Origin: Siniperca chuatsi
Taxonomy: Eukaryota > Chordata > Actinopteri > Centrarchiformes > Sinipercidae
Reading direction: 5' to 3'
Assembly (NCBI RefSeq): GCF_020085105.1
Contig: NC_058062.1
Coordinates: 9,291,945 to 9,355,944 of the forward strand
Length of the DNA stretch: 64,000 nucleotides
The notes below the pieces were generated by a model. That model saw only the letters and a program-made list of their open reading frames with translations. It was not told where the DNA came from and searched no databases. The position numbers and the translations under genes were made by a program. Below, one piece after another: positions 19,321 to 64,000 of the stretch (the first letter of the stretch is position 1; every line of letters begins with the position of its first letter).

Positions 19321-21111
19321 TTTATTTCATATTTTTGGGTGATGCTATGTACCGTATGGTTAGTCCTTTTTGTTTGTTTGTTTTTGCTTTGTTCTGTGTG
19401 TTTGTTTAAATATACAATAAAGGACTGATCACAAAAAACATACAAAAAATAACTTTTGGCTAAAAAACTAGCATAATAGTACAATAAAAATTAAACAGAT
19501 AATACACAGAAATCTCAACCAAATGTAAGTCCCTTATGTAATATTATTGTGGTCTAAAATTAAAGATACTAAACAGTCTTACTTTATTACAATGTGATAC
19601 CAATAGTCACTATTGAGGAGCACAGACTAAAACCTTAAAGGGAATATTTTCACGTACTGCCACTACAGAACAGTTTGATAAATGTATTACAGAGAGCGAA
19701 ATTAGCAAGTAGATTTCTCCACTACAGTGTCTTTTCTTCAGCTCTTTAGCCCCACAAATAAAAGCTGACCAGAGGCGTAGGAAGAGAAATTTAATAGAAG
19801 GCAGTAAAAAAAGACAGTGTAAATAAATAAAAACTTTTTTTATCTAATTGGTAAAAAACAGTTTCCAGCCTCGTAAAATAACAAAAGCTCAGACATTTTA
19901 GTAGTTACAGTGTTAATGTGCTGCAGTTTGTTTACAATAGTGCAATATAATAGATACAGTAGTTGGAAATAGCTACAATGAATATACAACCAGAGTGTTG
20001 GACACATACAAGACATTTGGAGAGCTTTTTGACAGCAGTTCAAATACAGTCAAAAGAGGTCTTGCCTTACACCACACAAGCAAAATGTATTCAGTTATCA
20101 GACTGTACTGCAGGGTGATAGTAAATGTCACAGTTTGAACATATTTGTGTGGGTGAGGGAGAGGGCCTGGCTGAGGGGAGTCATTCTGTGATAAACATCT
20201 ACTGTGACTGCAGTGCATTACAAGAGAATTTCACAGTTTAAAAAACACATTTAAACATCCCATTCTGCCCTTTTCCGCTACCATAATCCATTTCCTTCTT
20301 AAACTTCTACTACAGTTCATTCCTGCTAGGACTGAGGCCTGAGCTTAGACATAATGATCCCACCTCCATTCTATAATGGATTCTTATAGCGAGAGATAAA
20401 TGTGACAACTTGAGGAAGAAGGAATGTTAGTTATTTGGTCTGTTGATAACAAAAGAAAACTCCCTGGGATTATTTAATAACTATGTCTGGAAGTGACTAC
20501 TACCAGGCATAGTTTAGAAAATATCTCTTACAAATTAAATAAGGCCACGATACAAAACAGACAAACTACAGCCTCTTCAAAAGCAAACACTTGAAGCAAA
20601 AGGAAAACAGAAACGCTCATGAACAAACGCCCCCCCCAAACGATATGGATACAGAATGTGTTTGGCAGCTCTAGTCCTGTAAAAACTTAAGTTAAAACCA
20701 GATCAAGCTCAGAGAGATTACTGTGAGGAGACTACTTTTGAAAGCTTGGTTTAAAACGCTGACATGTCAGAGCCTTGCTCCAAATGATGATGTTTACAGT
20801 GCAGATAAACTTCCAGTATAAACAGCCAAGGTTCTCTCCTACAGAGGTGTGAGAGTGGTGGTGACGGGGGAGATGGTTCTGCAGGGAAAGAGGTGACAAG
20901 TTTGCGTGTGTGGTGGTGGTAGCGGGATTATGGAATGACTGGGTGGCCGGGGGGTGGGTGGGTAAAATAACGAGTTAGACGAGGAAGAGGACAGTGCATG
21001 TGCTTGTGACAGTTGGTGTGTAATACTGTGGGGGGAGGGGGAACAGACGGGATGAGATGTGGCTAATTTCTAAAGCTTGTTTTTCTGTGCTGTTATCCAG
21101 TTTGCTGCGCC
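19321..21111 (-). other. dock6: probable dock6 3' UTR
   Basis: This follows the dock6 stop codon on the minus strand. AATAAA signals on that strand lie at 19588-19583 and 19326-19321, giving a UTR of about 1.5-1.8 kb. No other gene signal is seen. The exact cleavage site cannot be read from the sequence. Confidence 0.4.
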
Positions 21112-48193
<27,082 letters not shown>

Positions 48194-48640
48194 TTCTTGT
48201 CCCCATGTAAAGAAGCTCTTCAGAGTCTAACTGAAACTACTCTCCTGCTCCTGTGCTTTGGCTATGTCCCGTCTTGTGTGGGGATGCGGACTCTCAGACC
48301 GCTTCCTCCTCCACGCTGGGAGTGGACATGGATCCCTCCTTGTTCCTCCTAGCGGCTGGGAGCTGAACCGTGGAGCGCGAGTGTCAAGTCAGCCATGGTA
48401 CATGTACTACATCCGGTGAAACTTCAAAATAAAAGCAGATTTGTTTGTATTACAAATTCTCTATTAAGTTACACGCAATAAGACAACGCTAGTTTTGTAG
48501 CCTCTATTTCGTATTTTGTTTTTATAGAGATGTAGCTATTTCAAAAGAGCGTCTTGATGCATTTCAATGTCACAGCGCCGTGGAAGTCATTACTTTACTT
48601 CCGGTGTTACTATTATTCCCCACTAATTTGACCAGCTTGT
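48194..48640 (-). promoter_or_regulatory. dock6: dock6 5' UTR and promoter region
   Basis: The region upstream of the dock6 ATG is locally GC-richer (about 48.28-48.40 kb) and has no convincing TATA box. ETS-type ACTTCCGG sits near 48597 and a related CATCCGG near 48410. This fits a broad, housekeeping-type promoter. The transcription start was not resolved. Confidence 0.45.
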
Positions 48641-51600
48641 ACTAGGTGGCTAGATCCACCATCTGTTCACGCAGAAATCTCACCTGACCGGTTTAGAGTG
48701 ACCTGGTAATGGCGCATATCCATATCCTCACTTTAGGGTTTCACTGGTTTCATTTCTGTATAAAATTTAGGAAGCAGGCCAAATAAATTTCAAGCCCGAC
48801 GTTACTCTCACAATGTCCTGCTTTAGATACGATTTCTTTACTTCGACAACATGACTTTGACACTCATAAAACCAAACGGCATGAAGTGTTCTATTTGAGT
48901 GGAGCACGATTTGATATTTCACGTTTCCTCGTTACTTCAGTTCACAAAGACGGTCCTATTGTTGATGTCAAGTTTAATCTCTCTAGAACAAAACATGCAC
49001 AATAGCAAAATCTAGAGGACTACTTGCACTACTACATCATGTCTCTACAAGATAACAGAGCGTGTTGTATCGAGACTATACCAGCAGGCGGGGCTGTTCA
49101 CCATGTTTGGAAAAGAATGAAAGCCTTGCCCCATCAGTGATTGTTTAAAGATTCAGTCCTCAAATTTGACCTCTACGTGGAAATGAGAAATAGCTGCAGC
49201 TTTGTTTTCTGGTCTACTGCCTAACAGTGACTGAGAGTCAGATTAGTGAGTCAGCTAATAAAAAATTATGCACAGTTCTAAAACAAGTAGCCGTCTGAAG
49301 ATGCTATGGATTCTTCAAGGTGGGTGAAACAAATATGTAAAACTGTATATTTGACAGGGCCCTTGCTCTGTCTGAGCAAATGAGGGATTACTTCTTAGTG
49401 ACTCTTTCCACTAATGGAGGGCTTGTCAGTTTATTGTAATGGCAGGTCTACATCTCCCTCCTCCTGGCCTGCAATCACTCCATACCCCCATGCCTACTAT
49501 GAAGAATTAATATAGCAATGCTGGCTGCTGCAGCCCTCCCCCCCACTGCTCACTCCTTCTACCCCACAGTCGTCCCTATTCAGCACCCTGGAGAGCTGCT
49601 GCAGGTACTTGGGCTGTCCTATGTGAGATGGCTGATGAATGGCATGAATTGTATAGGAGAGATGTGAAAAATGGAGAGACGGGAGACGGAGGTAAAATTA
49701 ACCTTGCGTGACAGAGGCTTGGCTGTAGCTGAGCAAGGACAGACTTCTCGGGTATATATGTTTATGCATGGAGCAGCAGTCAGAGCAGCATAAGAGCTCA
49801 CAGTAGGCATGAGTCTGGCCCATAGACACTGCTAATGAAAATAAATGAAGCTCACGCTCTCCACCTCTCCCCTATACAGGCACACTTCCATCACAATGCT
49901 AAAACTCATCTTTCTTTCTCTGCTACTCTAAGGTTCAAATTCTAATTTATTGTGCAATGGTGCTTTCCATAATTGATTTGTTTATTACTAAAATATATTA
50001 CTGTTCTTCACCTGGTATTCATATAAAGAATAGAATAAATATGTTTCTAAATATTTAATTAATTTTGTTGATATATTGTGTGTTTGTGTGACATTGCAGC
50101 ATCCTTGTATACTTGGAAAACCCACCTACTATAAGTGGGCTGAACCCATGCCCGCTTTATCCTTCTGTCTGCACCTTCCCTGCCTGCTTCCTTGCCTTTC
50201 TGTTCATCGAAGGCTTTCAATTCCTGGATCGGCACTATTGTTTGAGCGCCCAGCCCCCACGGCAGCGAGAGCCCCCACCTCCACCACCATCACTGCTGTG
50301 TTACCAAAGAACAAAAGAGAGAGTGTCAGACACCACCCACTAGATCTCTTTCACACCAGAGCCCCCACCTCAGTTCCAGATGGGGTTGCCTTTTTTCAGG
50401 GTTTCTCTCAACCCCAAGAGTCCTCCAAAATGGAGGCCCCCCTCCCCCCGGAGCCCACTACTCAGCTGCCCGTCATCCACCTGCTCCACCGCCACGTGCC
50501 CGTAGCCAGGGCACGTCCCCTCTCTATCCCAACCCACCAGGGACTCCTATTAAAATCATTAACCACTTTTTTACTGGGGTCTGCTTCCACGACATTACTC
50601 TGCCAACAATAAAAACTTTAACAACATTAACTCCTAAAAAAATAAGGACAAACCTTCAATCTATCTTCTATATAAAAAGGAAAAACAATTACCAACAATG
50701 GAAAAAAAATACACATGCACTAACTGTTAAAAACATAAATGGCTTTGGTTTTTTATGTGATATCATAAATTCATAAACGTAAAAAAAGATAAATGACGGC
50801 ACGTCACTCTAGATCTTCCTACTGCAGCTGCTGTTAAAGTAGGATGCAGGACTGAAAATTGTAATCAATAATGCTAATTCTCAGCTCCATCCTGTGGTGG
50901 TGTCCTATACAAGGGGCAGGCAGATGCTCATTTGTTTGTTTCTCTCAAAGCATCAACATGTAACATTTTCAAGAGAATTTCTGCTTCAACCTCCACCCAT
51001 GTCTTAACCTTTCCCCTCCAGGGACAGAGAGTGAGGTGTAGCAACAGGACACATCTGCTACAAGACAGCTGTTAAGTCTCCTAACGTTGATAATACAGTC
51101 AGGGTTGGGGGGCTGGGGGAGCTAAAGGTAATCATTGATCAATCACATAAAATCTGCTTAATTGCTACAAAACACACAAACCTACAACCCTCTTGGTATT
51201 CCCCCCTCCTCTGTGTACTGAGCTAATCAGACAGAAGGGAAAAAATGCTGCAGTTCTATGCTTATTCACTAATAAACTGTAAAGAATCAATTGAATGTAT
51301 CTTGGACAGCAACACATAAGGCTTAGCTACCAGTATAGGCAGCCACACTTTCTCCTTTGCCTACATTACATGCATGGATGCATGCTATGCTGTCACTCAC
51401 TAACCACGATTTATGGAAATATTCCCTTCCATCTCCACTCAGTGCAGTGCACAGAGCACACTGCTATTACTACATGTTTGAATATATGCATATATATGTA
51501 TATAATATGTTTATGAGTTCTTTACAGCACTTGCTTTTGACTTTCTACAGGTTCTATGCTACAGGAAACGACTAAACCCCCATCACCATTACCACCACCC

Positions 51601-52301
51601 GCATCCCACCACCATCCTCCAGTCCCTAAGGGTTCAAACACCCAAATCAATTGAAAGAAAGAAGAGTGCACTGTGGTCCTCCCCCTACATCTGTCAGGGA
51701 GGAAAAGCAGGAGGGGCCGCACTCATGGGCGGTACAGGGGAACAATATCACTCCATCTGTCACAAACCGTTTCATCTCTGATGGGATGAAATATAGTTTA
51801 CAAATACATCTACCTCTATATCATCTATGTGTATTAGCTTTATGGAGCCCAAGCCTCTACCAATTCCCAGAACCATACACAATGGCTTTTGTCTAATATT
51901 ACCTTCCTCCCACAAGCCATCACTCTCCAACCACCTTGCAAATTATGCTTTTAAGCCAAACAGCATGTTAAAAGAAATTATTCCACTTTACACGGTGAAC
52001 CAGTTAATGAAAATGAAAGACTACCAAGTAATGAAATTTGCATGTAAAAAGTTCCAGAATGAATGTGTACCTGAAAGCTTAATGAAAGAGAAAGCACATA
52101 TTGTATTTGGAGGAAATATTGAAAAAAAGTAAGATGCAATCTCCTAATAACCAGAGAGCTCTTTCATATTCAAATGGTGCTGCTGCTGTGTTTAGAGGAT
52201 GGGTGTGGCCGGTTGATTCTTCTTGCCTCCTGAGCTGTCGCGGCTTTGTGACGTCCACGATCCCATTTGCTCTATCAAATTATGCTATCGGACTGGTCAC
52301 T

Positions 52302-52318
52302 GTTCAGTGCCGAGGACA
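52302..52318 (+). promoter_or_regulatory. RE1/NRSE-like motif
   Basis: GTTCAGTGCCGAGGACA with the next base A matches the RE1 short consensus NTYAGMRCCNNRGMSAG at all but two informative positions. RE1 recruits REST to silence neuronal genes outside neurons. The site lies about 4.2 kb upstream of the probable elavl3 start. Motif evidence only. Confidence 0.35.
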
Positions 52319-55300
52319 AAATGACAACCCCGATAATACCTATCAAAGTCCACAGTGCTGCACACTGATCTCTGACAAAACAAGGTAGCTCAGTGATCCG
52401 GTAAGCTGCAAGAGCAGCACAAAATGGCCTGACTGTTTACTGGAGGGAAGAATGAAAAACAAAAACCCATATCCCCGAGAGCCATCATGCATCTCTCTCA
52501 GCAGCAGGTAGAGCTGCAATCTCAGTCATTCATATTTAATTCCACAAGAGTTTCCGGTCAGACTAATGTGCTATTGATTTCAAGTCTCCTATTACTGAAA
52601 CGAGGAGGGGGAGATTGCTGGACTACAGGGAGTGAGAGCAAGAGATTGAATGAGGAGAGGAGGTAGGATGACGATGGAGGGGGAGAAAATAGAGTACAAC
52701 TGCTAAGCCAGTGAGTTTTACTAGGAGATATATATCATATTCCATTTGGACAGCCCGTGTTATCTGTCTAGTAAGTGTCAAGTAAATACAGAACAAATTC
52801 TACATGAAAGCACAATGAGAACACAAGTTGAGGCAGAAAATGTGTTGTTCATTAAAAGTCATGTACACATTTCATGAAGCTAAAAACAGCTCAGCTTAAC
52901 ATAAACAGGTGTATTTGCACCACTTCTATTCATTTTGTGTGTCACTTGTGTGTTTTTCTCATGTCAGACAGAGAAAGAGTAGCAGCAAAAGGAGCAAGAG
53001 AAAAACAAAGAGAATGTCTAAGAGCTTTGTGTATTTAAGGTCTCTCCCTAGATACCAACTCAGACAGGACAAAATGAAAGATTAATAACCACGGCTTTAT
53101 ATCTAAAAAGGTTTTGAGTAAAACATGGTCTCTGTAAAGGAGGTTAGTCCCGCTTCACCCAACCTCAAAGCCACATGGACGTTGATACACACACCCATGA
53201 ACATACAAAGGTGGCACAGATATTGTTATGATTAACACATATTAATATATTAAGAATGCACATAAACATTGCCTGAAAAGGTTAAACATATCTCATACTG
53301 CACTGAATGCATACAAACAAAAGACAGATAACTGTTCACAGAGAATTAAACGGGCACATGGAAAGCAGAATATAATCCATAAATAAAAAGATGACAAGAG
53401 TATCTACTTCAGAGACTTCCTCCCACCAGCATGTCTACTCTAATAATAGCCCAGAGACAACACATCCAGACAGACAGAGGGAGAGAAAGATATAGAGAGA
53501 AAGAGAGGAGAGAGACAGAGAGAAAGTGCAAGAGTGAACCCATGAGGGGGCCTACAAGAAATTTACCAAATAATACATAAAGGGTTGAATTAGGCTAGTT
53601 GCCATTATCAACAAATGTCGTTTTAAAAAGAGGCTAATTTAATTTTGGATCCTTTCCTGTAAGCAATAACTGCTTCACTGCGCTGCTGCCACAAAACCCT
53701 GAATTGCTAAGAGCCGGGCCTAGTGGAGAGACCACTGAATTAACCAGACCTGCGGCTGAATCATCCTACCCATCCCCCAGATACACTGTCATAGTGTCAC
53801 TCTCTCATTCTCCCTCTCTCTCCCCCCCCCCCTCTCACACACACACACAAACACACACACACAAGGCCACTACCTTACCGCAGGGCAATGGCAACAGGCA
53901 TTCATTTTGACGTAATACTACGAGAGATGAGACTATAGAGATGAGAAACAGAAAAGGCAAGGCTAAGGAATTCATACCTAAAGGGTTTTTGCAATTTACA
54001 AAATTAAGTATCATCATATATTTACTATTCGAGTTCAAATATATAATACATTTGTAATTCACATACTACTGGCATATTCTTACTGTTCTGGTTGTGCTGT
54101 AGAGACAAAATTGTATAATTAAAATTAAAGATGCTCAAACATGTGCATGTTGCTGCTCCTTTTATTGTATTTTCTATGATAATTGCATAGTTTGCAGTGC
54201 GTAGTATGTTTCCTCTGTGGGCTGTTGAACTTCAAAATCAGTGAACTAATTTTGCAAATGCTTAGAGTTCATCCCTCTGGCACCAAGGAGCATTCCATGA
54301 TATGCCAAGAGAAAAGGACCACTGCAACAAGACTCCTAATCACCACTAGTGGAGGAACCATTAACAATAAGAAAATAATCAGTAGAATAACAAAAAGCCT
54401 TTTAAGCAAAACCAATGCTTGATCCTTTGATTCAGTAATGTACAATAGGCGCTTCAAATGCCCTCTTACCCAAAGGGAGGATTCAGCTGCCATGCTACTA
54501 ACCAGGGCTCTAATGAGGGGCCACAATTAAGCCCATTTATTCACATTAAGTGTGAACTGTAAGTGGGGCTGCAGTCAGTTGACGGACCTGGGTGCCTTTG
54601 TGTTACAAGAGCCGCTTTTATTCAGCAAACAAAGACGGAAAAAACACAAGCACCTAATGACCGAATCTCGCTGTCTCTTCTCAGACGTTCACACACACAC
54701 AAACACATGTGTGCATGCACACATAGACATACACTCTTCCTCCCTCTCTAACAAACTGACTCAAAGGCTCCAACACATCGAGGCTGAGTTGAGTCACTGC
54801 TTGACAGAACGGTGGGGGCGGGGTTAAGACAGACTGACAGTGGGGCTCCATCTCTATCCTCTTATTAACGCTTAACGAGTGCTTTCCTCATGCAATATTC
54901 ATCTCCACTAATATCATCCAAGCTCTGAGCCGAGCTTGCTACTTATGTAAGGCAATTATGTAAAATATCAGACAGGGCCTATGTTCAAAATCTGACTGGA
55001 AGAGAGCTGTAGGACAATGACAGAAAGAAAGAGGGGGTATACAAGAGTAACTGGGAAGGAGGGACTGGAAGGTGGGAGAAACAATAAGAGACATAAAGTT
55101 CTAGGAAATTAGTTACTTGTGTGTCCTGTACTATATCTTCTGAGTATACACTGACATCCATCCACAGATGCATCAAAGGCAAGTGGTCAGTGTCAATAAT
55201 GCAAACAATTACCTCCCTCACACCATCACTACTTACAGCCAGAGATGTCTGAGGACTCCTCAAGGTCAGGCGGGGAGAGCATAGCAGAGAAAGGGATTGT

Positions 55301-56250
55301 TGTTGCAGGAGGGCTCACATCAGCAGCAAAGCACACACAGGAGACATTAATTTCTATACAAAGCACAACTTCCCTTTACCATCTCACTTCCTCACATGAA
55401 CAGCAACACTAGACTCATACACAAATAAACAAACATGCAGTGATTTACGCACACTCGCACGCATACCCACCCCCCCAGGTCAAGGCCCTATGGGGGTCTG
55501 CACAGAAATAGGTCATTTGTCACACATGATGTCCCGGGGCAGGGGATGCATTATAGATGAGCCCAAACAGCGTGTCTCAGTGAGCACACTCACCATACAG
55601 CTAGACACAGGAGGGAGCAGCAGGAGGTGGGCAGTGAGGGATGAGAACTCCTCAGGAAGGGGATACTGGGATGTCGTAAAGTAAGACAAAAATCACTGCT
55701 CACTGCACATTTCTGTTCGTAAAGCAAAGAAAAGAGATCAGTCAGCTCAGCCTGATCAGAGCTACAACTGGACCCTCAACTTTTCACTGAATAGACATGA
55801 ATTTATTCACGGGGTATCTAATTTGTTATTCTCATGTCTGCACCTGACCCTATAGCTAGCCATCTGCCTTGCATATGAGAGGTCCACAAATCATTAGTGG
55901 TATTATGGATTTAATGCTTTCTTTCTAGCCACAATTCACTCCCAATTATTGCATATTTTGTGTCTTTTCCCCCATTGCTTTAATTCTGTGATTATCAGCC
56001 GAGAATGTGGACTCAAAAAGTCTGCCGATATACACTCAAAATTGCTTTTATTTGCAAAGACAAAGGCCTAAGGAGTGAAGTTGTTTGCTATGGTTTCAAA
56101 CCAGCCTAAAAGGAGAATAAGAGAGAAAGGAAGAAGCTGTGCTGAGGGAGAAGTGAGTGCAAAGTGTGGGGAATGAGAGAGACAAGTCTGCTGTCTTCTG
56201 CTGCACCCATCTGTTCTGAAAGTGCAGGTGGAGCCCTATTCACTCCGCTC

Positions 56251-56253
<3 letters not shown>

Positions 56254-56286
<33 letters not shown>
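56254..56286 (+). repeat. (GT)n microsatellite in elavl3 proximal promoter
   Basis: A GT run of about 33 bp lies roughly 190 bp upstream of the elavl3 CCAAT box. Length variation here could alter spacing of promoter elements. Confidence 0.88.
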
Positions 56287-56288
<2 letters not shown>

Positions 56289-56440
56289 GAGGGGACAGGA
56301 AGAAAGGAAGGGCAGCGAGAAAAAGGGAGTGGAGAGATGGAAGGGCAGGGATGGGGCTCTTGGTGATCTCTCCTGAAGGGGATAATGGGAGAGGAGCGCA
56401 TTGCAATGGCTGCCATGTAGTACCCTCCCTGTACAATTAG

Positions 56441-56482
56441 CCAATCAGCAGCGCGCTCTGCCAGCCAGGAGGACGCATAAAA
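56441..56482 (+). promoter_or_regulatory. elavl3: elavl3 core promoter (CCAAT and TATA-like boxes)
   Basis: CCAATCAG at 56441-56448 and an ATAAAA at 56477-56482 have standard spacing, predicting transcription start near 56505-56512. The segment directly precedes the exon that carries the MVT start codons on the same strand. Confidence 0.6.
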
Positions 56483-56504
56483 GAAGAACATTGCAGCAGA
56501 GGCA

Positions 56505-56912
56505 CAGAAGGAGACTGCGAGAGGAGCAGGGAATTACACATAAAGACAGCAGAACCAGAACACCCTCCCCTGGACACACCCTGCTGAGGATCACTGCTTC
56601 TCTTTTTTCTGAACCATCGCCCACGCCACTCGGAGAGAACGCTCTCCCTCATCATCATTCAGTAGAAAACCCCTTTCTCCTCTTTTTCATCCTATAGAGG
56701 ACACCTACAATCTCAGAGGGCTGAGATTCCCTGGCGAAGATTGTATTTTTTTCCTTTTTTTCTTTTTTTTTTCTTTTAATTTGGACTCCTGACAGAACAT
56801 AAGGGCCATATAATATAAAGGCCGAAGAGCATACAGAGACTCAGCCTTCAGCTTCAAGACCAGTGCAAAGAAGGACCTAGATTTCTTTCATTGTACGTCA
56901 AGAATGGTTACC
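56505..56912 (+). CDS. elavl3: elavl3 exon 1 (5' UTR plus first three codons)
   Basis: A 5' UTR of about 395-400 nt ends with ATG GTT ACC at 56904-56912, followed by the donor GTACGT. Vertebrate ELAVL3 proteins start MVTQI, so these three codons are the annotated N-terminus and the rest resumes in exon 2. Only the last nine bases are coding; the 5' boundary is inferred from the TATA-like box. Confidence 0.82.

Positions 56913-64000
<7,088 letters not shown>

Larger units (their letters stand above)
48641..56400. other. divergent spacer between dock6 and elavl3
   Basis: About 7.8 kb with no gene I can support. It holds a GC-rich, proline-coding open stretch at 50076-50612 (discussed in findings), an RE1-like motif at 52302-52318, a purine-rich AGAG tract at about 53470-53530, short CA runs near 53.84 and 54.69 kb, and unusually even, moderately AT-rich sequence near 54840-54970 that could be conserved non-coding DNA. 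Regulatory sequence for the neuronal gene elavl3 is expected here, but I cannot test conservation. Confidence 0.5.

Overview
This is a vertebrate nuclear genome window, almost certainly from a ray-finned (teleost) fish. Coding sequence is broken into short exons with GT..AG splice sites. Introns and spacers are AT-rich and carry long dinucleotide microsatellites, a decayed Tc1/mariner element with long inverted repeats and an L2-like LINE 3' tail. The encoded proteins resemble the vertebrate KANK2, DOCK6, ANGPTL8 and ELAVL3 families. There are no bacterial operons and no CRISPR array. No species name can be given from sequence alone.

Layout. 1-845: 3' flank with no coding signal, and a CTCF-like motif at 534-545. 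845-17.7 kb, minus strand: kank2, with 11 coding exons between 8467 and 2303, a 9-kb 5' intron and a non-coding first exon near 17.61-17.7 kb. 17.74-18.27 kb: degenerate AAGGACCTCCAAGG-type repeats next to the kank2 promoter. About 19.3-48.4 kb, minus strand: dock6. I could join 50 coding exons with every phase matching, giving a 2119-residue open frame from 48193 to 21112. 37.95-39.6 kb, plus strand: a four-exon, 196-codon secreted coiled-coil gene inside dock6 intron 14, which I call angptl8. 33.17-34.80 kb: dead Tc1-like element in dock6 intron 19. About 32.0-32.5 kb: L2-like LINE 3' end in intron 20. 48.4-56.4 kb: divergent spacer between dock6 and elavl3, with no convincing gene. 56.5-63.97 kb, plus strand: promoter and first two exons of elavl3 (HuC). 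Exon 1 holds only three codons, a 6.8-kb intron follows, and the gene runs off the right edge.

How the genes relate. KANK2, DOCK6, ANGPTL8 and ELAVL3 lie together on human 19p13.2. The paralogous set KANK4, DOCK7, ANGPTL3 and ELAVL4 lies on human chromosome 1p. The window is therefore one vertebrate-duplication paralogon, and the nested angptl8-in-dock6 layout is part of it. The products act in different places: cortical adhesion and microtubule linkage (Kank2), Rac/Cdc42 activation (Dock6), plasma lipase regulation (Angptl8) and neuronal mRNA control (Elavl3). Neighbourhood here reflects ancestry, not one shared pathway.

Most interesting points: a fish ANGPTL8 with the nested position retained; two skippable DOCK7-like exons kept in dock6; a 15-nt microexon followed one exon later by a GC-AG intron in the DHR2 region; a perfect 21-bp-arm palindrome with a 3-bp loop in the kank2 5' intron; a (TA)n array punctuated five times by the same 14-mer; a NAGNAG acceptor at the elavl3 start exon; and an RE1-like motif upstream of elavl3.
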